The notes beneath the pieces were generated by a model. It did no database searches and had not been told where the DNA came from. It saw only the letters and a list, made by a program, of their open reading frames with translations. Positions 22,001-31,559 of a stretch of 37,904 nucleotides of DNA are shown here, in pieces. This DNA comes from Suillus spraguei (lineage: Eukaryota > Basidiomycota > Agaricomycetes > Boletales > Suillaceae). Position numbers and translations under genes: made by a program. Numbering within the stretch: the first letter of the stretch is position 1; the number at the start of each line of letters is the position of its first letter. The stretch covers positions 1 to 37,904 of the forward strand of contig JABCPU010000571.1 of assembly GCA_016800925.1 (NCBI GenBank). Direction: 5' to 3'.

Positions 22001-24905
22001 ACTCAATGTCAGGACACCTTCCAAGACCTTAAGGAACACTTTATAAAACAACCGGTACTTCACAATCCAGATCCATCACGGCAATTTGTGGTCGCAACTG
22101 ATGCTTCTCTTGTAGCAACTGGAGGTGTCCTATTGCAAACCAACAAAAATGGCATTTATCACCCATGTGCTTACCTCTCTCAGTCGCTAAATCCAGCGGA
22201 GCGCAACTATCAGATTTTCGACTGGAAATTACTTGCAGTTATCCGTGCCTTAAATGAATGGCGTTACTATCTTGAAGGGAGCGCCCACACTGTCATCGTC
22301 TTCACTGACCACAAAAACCTTCTGTACTTCCGTACTGCACAGAAGTTAACTCAATGACAAGCTCGCTGGCAATTGACATTGTCACTCTTTGACATTGAAC
22401 TACATCACATTGCAGGCACTAAACTAGCCATTCCAGATGCTTCTCACATCGCCCAGATCATGACGATGGTTCTCGTGATAATGAAGATACTGTGCTTCTT
22501 CCTGATTCCCTGTTCATCCGACTCATCAATAACGATCTACTTGATGTATTGGCTACTTCTGACCCTTTGGACGACCCTGTATTTAAAATGGCATCGGATG
22601 CACTAGACAGTGTCTGCCTTTCTCCCATGAAGTAGGCATTGTCTGATTGGAAGATTGAACATGACGTGCTCAATTTCAAGAACTGTGCTTACATTCCTCC
22701 CATTCATCGTGCTGCTACCCTCACTTGCTATCATGATCATATCACTGCTGGTCATCCCGGCCATTTCAAAACTGAAGAACTTGTTAAATGGGAAGCCTGG
22801 TGGCCTTCTATGGGTGCCTATATCCGTAAATATGTCAGAGTTGCGCCCTTTGTCAGCAAATGAAATCAGATACTCATCTGGTGTAAAGATACAACTTATC
22901 CTGGGCTGTAGATAAACTACCTCCTAAGTTAGTATGTGAGTCTTGCACTCCGTCTAGTCTGCTTCACTTGTGAGAACAAGAGCATTCGACCCTAAAGGTG
23001 GATGCCTATTAGTATGGTCAAGTTCGAGTCAAACTTATGTGCAAAAGAAGCGTCGTGGTCAGTGGTAAGTTGCCGCGGTCAGCGATGATGCTGCCAGAAC
23101 TAGCGTCATAAGTAGTGGTACTACCGTGGTTGAGATATAGTCAGAAACAGTTGCGTCGAGCGAGTGATGTTGAGCGATGATATCAGCGTAGTGGTAAGGT
23201 TGCGAGCAGTGCAAAGAAACAGTAAAGAAAGGCCGCGGTACTTTCAGCAGTAAAGTAACGGCGCATGAGAAGTTCAGTCAAAATAACAGTCAAAAGTCCA
23301 GTGGTATGCCAGCAGTAATGGGGAATGAGCATGATTGATTAATGAGCGATAAGGAAACTTTAAAGACTATGTCCACTACTGGGTAGATCCAGAGCTAGAC
23401 AATAATCCTGACCTATAGTATGTGCAATGGTGTAAAATCAGGTACCTGTATCATGCAGGGTATGTGGTGCTTATATCATAATTCGTATGTACTCGGAATG
23501 CTCTAGGCGAGATCAGTAGCGCTCAACTGTAGTAACCGCCGTATGTAAACATAATGTGAGGCGCTGCGGCACGAGGCAACATGTAATAAGACTTGCCATG
23601 GAATCAGTGTTAATGAACATAAAACAAACAATGCACCAAATGGAGCTATGCGGATGCGGCAAGGACATGGGAGGACATTGGTATGTGGAACATGGTGCGG
23701 TAGTCAGTATGGTGTGTGGTGAGTGTGGGATGCTGCCAGTAATGCTAAAGGGGTAAGACGGCCATGGACAAGTGGTAACTCCTATAGATGTGAGACGAGT
23801 GTCAAAAGATAGGGTTTTAAGCCCAGTGCCAATATGTTTGTTACACCGGTCCGACCTCCACTTGTCCCCATTCCTTCCTCCGCTACCCGCCCCTTCTCAC
23901 AAATCTCTGTTGATTTGATTATCAATCTCCCTGTTTCAGGGGGCTTTGATAGTATCATGGTTGTGGTGGACCATGGCCTTATGAAGGGGGTAATTATTAT
24001 CCCTTGCCTTAAAACGGTAACCTCCGAAGGCGTAGCAAAGTTATTTCTGAAACATGTCTATCGATGGTTTGGTCTCCACGACAAAGTCATATCAGATTGA
24101 GGATTGCAGTTTCTATCAAGATTCTCAAAAGAACTTGCACGACTCCTTGATTATACCATTGCCCCATCTACCGCCTATCATCCTCAGACCAATGGACAAA
24201 CTGAATGATTAAACCAAGAACTAGAAACCTATTTGTGTATCTACTGCTGGAATAACCCTGAAGAATGGATAGAACACCTCCCTATCGCTGAATTCATTCA
24301 CAATCATTGAAAACACAATGCCCAAACGCCTCACCATTCTTCTCATGATGGGATACAAACCCCGTGCCATTCCCCATTTAATCCCTGATTCTACCATACC
24401 AGCAGCAGAAGATCGAGTTCAATCCCTGCAGAAGATCTGAGAGAAGCCATCGCATGCCATAACATTGCTATGCAAACAATGGCAGAACGATCCTGAGGAG
24501 ATAAGTACCAACCATGGAAGATTGGAGATAAGGTTTGGCTATCTGCTGCTAATCTTAGACTCAAACTCCCATCACGAAAACTTGCACCAAAGCATATGGA
24601 CCTTTCCCGATCACCAAGTCTTATCACCTATCACATTCATGCTCAAACTTCCTCCGCAATGGAAGATTCACCCCACCTTCCATGCTTCTGTGTTATCGTC
24701 CTATAGCGAAAATGACGTACACGGCCCGAACTTCCTTGAACCACTGCCTGATATCATTGAAGAAGAAGAAGAATACAAAGTAGAAGCAATTCTTTCCCAT
24801 AAAGGACCGGCAATCACCGATGCTATCTTGTCTCCTGGAAAGGATATTCATTGGGAGATAACGAATGGATCCCAAAAAACTTAGCAAACTCCGCATGAAT
24901 CCTGA
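19035..24905 (+). pseudogene. G1 gag-pol polyprotein relic
   Basis: Gag begins MTTTATTRKYFEYKIGFP. A CCHC zinc knuckle CFGCRKTGHHIGNC lies at 19744-19785. The protease motif is INSGTAG, with the catalytic Asp codon changed to Asn AAC at 20030-20032; G2 keeps Asp there. Reverse transcriptase has YMDD at 21652-21663, and RNase H starts [11 protein letters not shown] at about 22091. The integrase zinc domain is at about 22690-22790. The core follows A3: VDLI at about 23908, VISD ending 24097, and Glu in QTNGQTE at 24203-24205. A chromodomain-like end (EEEYKVEAILSHKG…) lies at about 24760-24905. Stops include TGA at 22355, 24098, 24206 and 24308, where G2 has Arg at the matching positions. Frameshifts occur near 19300, 20230 and 21830. 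All are inactivating. Confidence 0.88.
22882..23845 (+). repeat. Solo LTR, family A (copy A3) inside G1 integrase
   Basis: This unit of 964 bp runs from TGTAAAGATACAAC to TTTGTTACA. It is flanked by CTGG (22878-22881) and CCGG (23846-23849). It falls between the integrase zinc domain and catalytic core. The uninterrupted sequence of G2 at about 32590 confirms the empty site. It is therefore younger than G1. Confidence 0.9.
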
Positions 24906-24964
24906 ATGCTTATAAGAAACAACATGACCTTTGAATTTGAACTAGCCCCACAAAACTATTTGAT

Positions 24965-26452
24965 ATGACTTCCCTGCACTGCCTCCTTCCCTACTGCTTA
25001 CATTCACCCTGTCACTGAAGAAACTTACACCACTGCCATCAATATGATGACCTCATCAGAAACATTGACGGAAACACCTTCATCGAAGCCGCCCTCCTCT
25101 GTCCTGGACATGCAACTGAGATTGAAAAGATCCTTACTGGCAAGGATGCATTCGTCACCATCCTCCTTAACCAATATCATCTGCACAGCCGCCCATCGAA
25201 AACTTTATGCCATGACATTCAAGATGATACTATCCATCAACGAATCCTACACTGCCAGAAACGCATTTCGCGCTTATGGGCTGCTTCTCCTTCCCAATTC
25301 TTTTAAGGCTGATGTTGAAATAGCATTTCACATCGGTGGCCGAGTGTCGAGCAGGCATGGCTAGACCTCCCTCTCCACAAAGAGATCCACTTCCAATTCC
25401 TGCTCCTCCCACCCATGATTTGGGCACTCGTTCTAATATCACTGCCATTACTGGCTTACTCGCTGCTGTTCAGGAAGCCAATAACACAGCCAACACCATT
25501 ATTGGAGAAATTAAAGAAGCAACGGTCGACCTAGAGAAGCGAGAGGATTGGTAGCTCATTTAATTGACGCCATCCATCACTACAAAACACAACCCACACC
25601 ATCCCCAGTCAATGCTACCACCACACTTGATGAGGACACAGAACCTCCCATCTATTTACAGAATGCTCCATCATGCACGAGAAAGCGGTTGTAACTGGAG
25701 AACTACATAACGAGCTTGCTGAGATTATCACGCTTGGTCATCTTGTAGCTGGAGAACTAGATAGTGAACTCGCTGAGGTTACCGTGCTCAGTCATCAGTT
25801 AAAAGAACTTCATATTCATCCGCCTATGGTTGTCCCTCACATCTTCGACTCTACAATTCCCATCCTTGTAGAAGCCTTAGGGCCTATGACTTCCTCAGAC
25901 CCCAACGAGTTGCTAGCTGCAGCCGTTGTAACACCAGCACCCTCAATTTATACCGTTAACAACAACCAAATCGAGAACATCCGTTCTAGCAATAAACGAG
26001 CCCTTAGACGTATCACTCATAAACGTGGAAAGAAATGTGCACATTCTAATGAGCCGCCATTCACCCAGGCATTGTTCACCCAACTCCACTTCGTAAAATG
26101 AACTCCAACCCTGATGAAAGCATGAAATGCTGCGTCTGTGGACTACTTGGGCATTGCCAGAAATAATTGTGCTGAGTACCAGTGTGGGGTTTGTCGGTAT
26201 TGGTTGCTGACCCACTTATCCATTTACTGTCCCCAACGAGTCGGAACTCCACCCTTCACACTGAGCTGGAAGGATACCAGATTCTACAATGCACTTTGTT
26301 CTTGGGAACAACAGCTTGACGATGAACAAACTCGAGCAATGGCTAGAAGAGACTCTAAGCGATGTGCTGGTGCTGAAGAGGCTGCATATAATGATGAGTG
26401 GTTCAGTTCTGACAAAGATTATGAGTTCAGTGATGATCCCGATCTACTATGA
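24965..26452 (+). pseudogene. G1 accessory 3' ORF with two zinc knuckles
   Basis: A second coding region of about 480-500 codons lies between the chromodomain and the 3' LTR. In order it contains an N-terminus PTAYIHPVT, a block FIEAALLCPGHATEIEKIL (about 25075), a block LLPNSFKADVE followed by GMARPPSPQRDPLPIPAP (about 25290-25410), and an amphipathic stretch (LLAAVQEANNTANTI). An open 142-codon part (25673-26101) follows, with an internal duplication (TGELHNELAEI / AGELDSELAEV) and HIHPPM. Next are knuckle 1 (C-x2-C-x4-H…C, from 26128) and knuckle 2 (C-x2-C-x6-H-x4-C). The end is GTPPFTLSWKD…FYNAL..WEQQ and an acidic tail. It is broken by frameshifts. G2 carries the same blocks in the same order. 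It looks like a nucleic-acid-binding accessory protein; the function is inferred. Confidence 0.65.
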
Positions 26453-26493
26453 GAATGCTCCAGAAATAAGTAAAGTTTGGTGACTTTACATGT

Positions 26494-26506
26494 AAAACGG
26501 GGGTAA
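26494..26506 (+). other. Polypurine tract of G1
   Basis: AAAACGGGGGTAA sits directly before the 3' LTR, the expected place for plus-strand DNA priming. G2 has the same GGGGGTAA in its orientation at 29977-29984. Confidence 0.75.
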
Positions 26507-26978
26507 TTTTACAATCATACGTGCCCCTATTCATTTTAGTTTCGTCTTTACCTTGTATATTACGTAACATGATCTCGACTCATATGCTCAATGCATCTGT
26601 ACCATAGTTGCCTTCCTTCTTTGGATATGCACTTACGTTCTCACATCTCTCTTGGTCCATGCGCACATATTGGCTTATTTAAGCACGTTGTATTATGCTT
26701 GTGTACTTTACTTTAATCTTACTGGGTTTTATCTGGAATATCCTTCGCTTAGGTCTCCAACCCAAGTCGTCTGAATTGCCTCTAAGTCTAAGCACTCCTT
26801 AGCCTTAGTCTCTATTCTACCGATCATCTTAGAGTCGCGACTCTTCAATTGAACCCTTGATCCCACTCGGAATACTTCCTTGTGGTAGTCCTCATTCTCC
26901 TTTGAACATAGTCGAACCTCCCAGCAGACTGGCTGTGTCTTATCACTGTCGCTGGTGATGCCACCCCAGTTCGTAACA
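26507..26978 (+). repeat. G1 3' LTR
   Basis: This unit of 472 bp is aligned end to end with 18429-18897. The first bases are TTTTAC instead of TGTTAC. The target duplication ATGTG follows at 26979-26983. Confidence 0.93.
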
Positions 26979-27540
26979 ATGTGTCTATTGGCCTCACATT
27001 GTTCTGAGTCCCGAGTTGCAAGTGCCGGGTGCCAGGTGCCAGGGTTCAGGGTTCAGCAATTACAATATGTGGATCAATATCTTTCACATTATGAGTCCCA
27101 AGTCCTGAGTCCCAAGTGCCGGGTGCCGGGTGCCAGAGTTTGGGGTTTGGCACTCAACATGTGTAAATCAATATCTTTGTATTGCCTCACATTGTTCTAA
27201 GTCCCGGGTGCCGGGGTTCGGGGTTTGGTACTTAAAATATGTGGATTGATATCTTTTACATTGTTATGAGTCCGAGTCCCAATTCCTGAGTGCTGGGTGC
27301 TGGAGTTCAGGGTTCGGCACTCAACATGTGTAAATCAATATCTTTGTATTGCCTCACATTGTTCTAAGTCCCGGGTGCTGGGGTTGGGGTTCGGTACTTA
27401 AAATATGTGGATCGATATCTTTCACATTGTGATGAGTCCCGAGGCCTGTGTGCCAGGGTTTGTGGTTTGGCACTTAAGATATATGGATTGATATGTTTCA
27501 CATTGTTATGAGTCCCAAGTCCCAAATCTCGAGTTTCTGG
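26979..27540 (+). repeat. Satellite array, right part
   Basis: About six units of 75-100 bp each combine ATGTGGAT(C/T)(A/G)ATATCTTT.CATTGT with AGTCCC(G/A)AGT…GTGCCGGGTGCCGGGG. It continues the array at 18044-18428 and holds the right target duplication of G1 in an AATATGTGGATCAATATC context. Confidence 0.8.
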
Positions 27541-27773
27541 TGTCAGCACTCTGCAGCCGGCACCTGGCACCTGGCACCCAGCACCCAGCACAAGGTGACT
27601 TGACAGATAGGTTTCAAATTCATTGTGTTGTGTGTTGTGTTTCAGGTGGCCAGATATCTGGAATTCGTGAAATATCTACTTTGAATCTCCAGTGTCCAGT
27701 TCCGGATTTCCGGACTTGGCATCCAGCACTGACATTCATTCAAACAATTTATATACATCTATCAACATGCAAT
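27541..27773. other. No gene seen; satellite edge and gene X 3' flank
   Basis: It starts with a tail of GCACCTGGCACC-type satellite words (to about 27595). The rest is unique sequence without a supported frame. It would be the 3' flank of gene X. Confidence 0.4.
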
Positions 27774-27865
27774 TATGTAGCCATTTCAACCTCATCATCA
27801 GAGGGCTCAACCTTCACCTCAACATCCATATCATCAGAATTATATTGTGGGACAAGGTTGCCCAG

Positions 27866-28803
27866 TGTGATGAACATATTGGCGCTGGGTTTAAAACCCC
27901 ATCTTTTGTCACTCGTCTCACGTCTATAGGAGTTACCACTTGTCCATGGCTGTCTTACCCCTTTAGCATTACTGGCGGCATCCCACGCTCACCACACACT
28001 GTACCAACTACCACACCTCATTCCACGTACTGATGTCCTTCCATGTCCTTGCCGCGTCCGCATAGCTCCATTTGGTACGTCATTTGTTTTATGTTCATTA
28101 TCACTGATTCCATGGCAAGCCTTATTACATGTTGCCTCGTGCCTCGTGCCTCGCGCTATGTTTACTTATCGGCGGTTACTACACTCCAGCACTACTGATC
28201 TCACCTAGAGTATTCCAAGTATATACGAATTAGGATATAAGCACCGCGTACCCCACACAAGAAAGTACCTGATTTACACCATTGCACGTACTATAGGTCA
28301 GGATTATTGTCTAGCTCTGGATCAACCCAGTAGTGGACATAGTCTTTAAAGTTTCCTTATCGCTCGTTAATCTATCACGCTCGTTCTCCGTCTCTGCTGG
28401 CATTTCACTGGATTTTGACTGTTATTTTGACTGAACTTCTCACACATCACTACTTTACCACTGAAAGTACCACGGACTTCTTTACTGATTCTTCGCACCA
28501 CTCACAGCTTTAACGTTACCTGATATTATTGCTCGACATTGCTCACTCAACGCAACTGTTGCTGACTATATCTCGACCACAGTAGCACTGCTACACATGA
28601 CGCTAGTTCCGGTGGCATCATCACTGACCACGACGCTTCTTTTGCACATAAGTTTGACTCGAACTTGACCATACTAATAGGCATCCACTTTAGGGTCGAA
28701 TGCTCTTGTTCTCACAAGTGAAGCAGACTAGATGGAGTGCAAGACTCACATACTAACTTAGGAGGTAGTTTATCTACAGCCCAGGTTAGGCTGTATCTTT
28801 ACA
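27866..28803 (-). repeat. Solo LTR, family A (copy A4) inside gene X
   Basis: This unit of 938 bp runs from TGTGATGAAC to CTGTATCTTTACA. It is flanked by CCAG (27862-27865) and CCGG (28804-28807). The TGTAA at its end gives gene X an immediate false stop after DPDDPV. It contains a threefold CGTGCCT slippage at about 28137-28155. Confidence 0.9.
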
Positions 28804-29507
28804 CCGGATCATCTGGGTCCACAATTTTGCTGGACATTTGTGGACCCTCAGGCTGAATCTGGCTGAGCTCAAATATGAGACCCTCGATGGCAGATGCATC
28901 CTGGACTTTTGGAGATGGAGGTTCCATCCCTGCCATACCCAAGTCAATGAGGGGAGCAAGTGCAGATGGGAGGGGTGAGATGGACAGGGGGATGGATTGA
29001 TCAAGCAAAAAGGTTGCATTGACAGGAGAGTCGGGAAGTGGAAATGAAGGGTGCCGGTCGATAAATTTGCATCAAATGCCCTCATGGAGCATTGCAGGGT
29101 ATCAATCTTACTATCCTGCTCCACCACACGAGCCTCAAGAAGAGCAATTCGAGCAGCACCATCCCAAATCGCAATTGCCATGGAATGGACCCGGCATGGG
29201 CACATTGAGTGCTGGAAGAGGCACTGCAGCACTTGAAGATGGAATAGCTAAGTGAAAGATAAGGTCAGATGGTCATAGAAAATTGGGGTGACTCACGAGC
29301 TGGTGCAGGTGCAGGTGTCTTGGCGCAGTGATTGTCTTGCTGCACCCATGGGACTGTGCCTTGGGTATGGTCACAGCAGGGACAGCCGGAGTGCTGGAGG
29401 GGCCACGAGATTGACTTCAAGTTTGGGCTTTGGACTGCAAGGCAGCCGGAGCAGTAGAGGGAGCTCTGGAAGGTGTCCTGGAGCGCGTCTGGTGGGTGGT
29501 AGACTTC

Positions 29508-29976
29508 TGTTACGAACTGGGGTGGCGTCACCAGCAACAGTGAAAAGACACAGGGTCTGCTGGGAAGTTCTTACAATGTCCAGAAGAGGACAAGGTGAAA
29601 GTACAAGGAAGCGTTCCGAGTACGATCAAGGGTTGGCCTCAAAGACAAGTCTAAGAGGTTCTGCGAGAATAGAGACTAAGGCTAAGGAGTGCTTAGACTT
29701 AGAGACGATTCAAGACGACTTAGGTTGGAGACCTAAGCGAAGGAGATTCCAGGTAAAACCCAGTAAGATTAAAGTAAGGAATTTACTACAAGTACACTGT
29801 GCTTAAATAGGCCAATATGTGCGCACAGACCAAGTAACCGTGAGAATGTAACTGCGTATCCTAATAAGGAAGGCATGTGTTGTACAGATGCGTTGAGCAT
29901 ATAAGTCAAAGTCATGTGACACGTATACAAGTAAAGAAACAAAGGGAAAATGAATAGGGGCACGTACACTGTAACA
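29508..29976 (-). repeat. G2 3' LTR
   Basis: It is 469 bp. In element orientation it begins TGTTACAGTGTACGTGCCCC and ends TTCGTAACA. Immediately inside lies the polypurine tract (29977-29989, minus strand). Confidence 0.93.
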
Positions 29977-30008
29977 TTACCCCCTATTACATTGAAAATC
30001 ACCGACTT

Positions 30009-31452
30009 TCAAACATCTCTGTTGTCGTCATAGACGGGATCATAGTCGTCGTAGTTAGCGACGTCTTCATCAGCGGCACTTCCTCCTAACATATAGGCTG
30101 CTTCCTCCTCTGCTACAGTCCTCGCCCGTCGACCTTCTTTGCGTCGTCGACGGTTAATAAGATACTGTTCCCACCTACGCAGTGCATCATAGAATCCATC
30201 GTCCTTCCATGTAAGCGTAAACGGGGTTCCCCATGACGCTGGGGCAATAAAGAGATAGATGGGTAGGAGCGTGTCGAAGGCAGATTTGGCATGATAGTCA
30301 AGGCAATTCTTTTGCCGATGTCCGACGATGCCACAGTCGGCATTTCATGTTTTCATCAGTGTTAGAGTGGCCATGCGTAGTGGTGATGGTGAAATAACAG
30401 GTTTAGGACTGGTGGATCTAGCACGCTTCTTCCCTTTCTGTCGCGTCATGCGTTTTAAGGCGAAGGCATTGTCACGCCTAAGCTGCGCTTGTTGTTTACT
30501 GGTTAGCGTGTACGCGGAGCGGGGAGGTCAGGAGTAGTCCCTCGTTCAGCAACCGCAAGAAGTTCATTAGAGGAAGAAGAGGAAGTGATGCAAGTCTTTT
30601 ACTAAACTGGCGAGACAGGATCCATTGGACCAAATGATGACGGAATAGACATGGGAGGGTGGATGTGAGGTCGTGAAGTCGAGGACCGAGTGTTAACAGC
30701 TCAGTGACAGGGATTCCCAATAGTTTTCAGCCTCACACTGTTCTTCTGTGCAGGGTTATATAGCCACGGAGGATGGTCAAGAGACTATGACGGGAGATGG
30801 TGAGGTCGGTTTCTCGATAGGAGATGGGGTTCGGGGGAAGCGAGGTCGGCTTGTGTTTGTTGTAGATCAGTGAATGGCTTCTTCGACTAAGTTTCTGGCT
30901 GCTCTGGTTTCAGCGACTGATTGCTGGATGGTTTCGACGACTGCGTTGGTAGCTGCCCATCTCTTGGACAGCAGTGCATAAGCCAGCAAGGGCGTCAACA
31001 CTAGAATAACACAGCGAAGAAGAGGGTGCTGGAATAGGAAGTGGCGTATCTTCCTGCGGAGAGGGAGGTCGAGCAACACCTGCTCGACGTTCGGCCACGA
31101 TGTGAATAGCTTCTTCAACATCGCTTTTAAAAGAACTGGGAAGCAACAGCATAGCATAAGAACGAATACGTTTTTGAAGATGTAGGAAGCGTTGACGAAT
31201 GTAGGATTGGTGTTTCTTGCTGTGGCTTCATGAGAGCGGCGGTACGGATAATGTTGACGAGGAGGAGGGCCGGGAAGGCACCTTTTTCTGTGAGGATTCT
31301 TTCAATTTCAAGGGCATGTCCTTCACATAGAAGGGCGGCTTCGATGTAAGATGTTGTCGATTTCGTGGTAAGGGTTCCGTAGTTTTCAGCATCAGAGTCG
31401 GAGTCATTGTTGGCAATGGTGACGGGGTGATGTAGGCAGTGGGGAAAGACAT
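30009..31452 (-). pseudogene. G2 accessory 3' ORF with two zinc knuckles
   Basis: This is the counterpart of 24965-26452. The start MSFPTAYITPS is at 31452. YIEAALLCEGHALEIERIL lies at about 31350, LLLPSSFKSDVEEAIHIVAERRAGVARPPSP at about 31140-31050, and HIHPPMSIP and NELLAVAE at about 30660-30550. Two knuckle-like motifs follow at about 30260-30345: C-x2-C-x4-H-x4-C, then C-x2-C-x6-H-x4-C with QICLRHAPTHLSLYC. The end is GTPFTLTWKDDGFYDALRRWEQ and an acidic tail ending at TGA (30009-30011). At least two single-base shifts fall within the knuckles, so it is not intact as written. Sharing every block with G1 despite independent damage argues that the ORF belongs to the family. Confidence 0.65.
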
Positions 31453-31559
31453 TTCGATGGTGGTAGTTGATCAAGTGCTGGCGAGTTGATTGACTGAAGG
31501 ATAATCAGAGGGCGTGTTGCTCTTATAAGCGTTCAAGATTCGAGCGGAGTTTTTCAAGT

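Larger units (their letters stand above)
18429..26978 (+). mobile_element. Ty3/gypsy chromovirus G1 (Tf1/sushi-like), degenerate
   Basis: This is a full-length LTR retrotransposon of about 8.55 kb, or 7.6 kb without nested A3. It has two LTRs, a perfect 5-bp duplication ATGTG (18424-18428 and 26979-26983), an 11-nt self-primer binding site, gag-pol, an extra 3' ORF and a polypurine tract. The LTRs differ mostly by C/T and G/A transitions (roughly 3 percent by eye), several at CpG. Reading frames are broken by TGA stops and frameshifts, so it is not autonomous. Confidence 0.92.
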
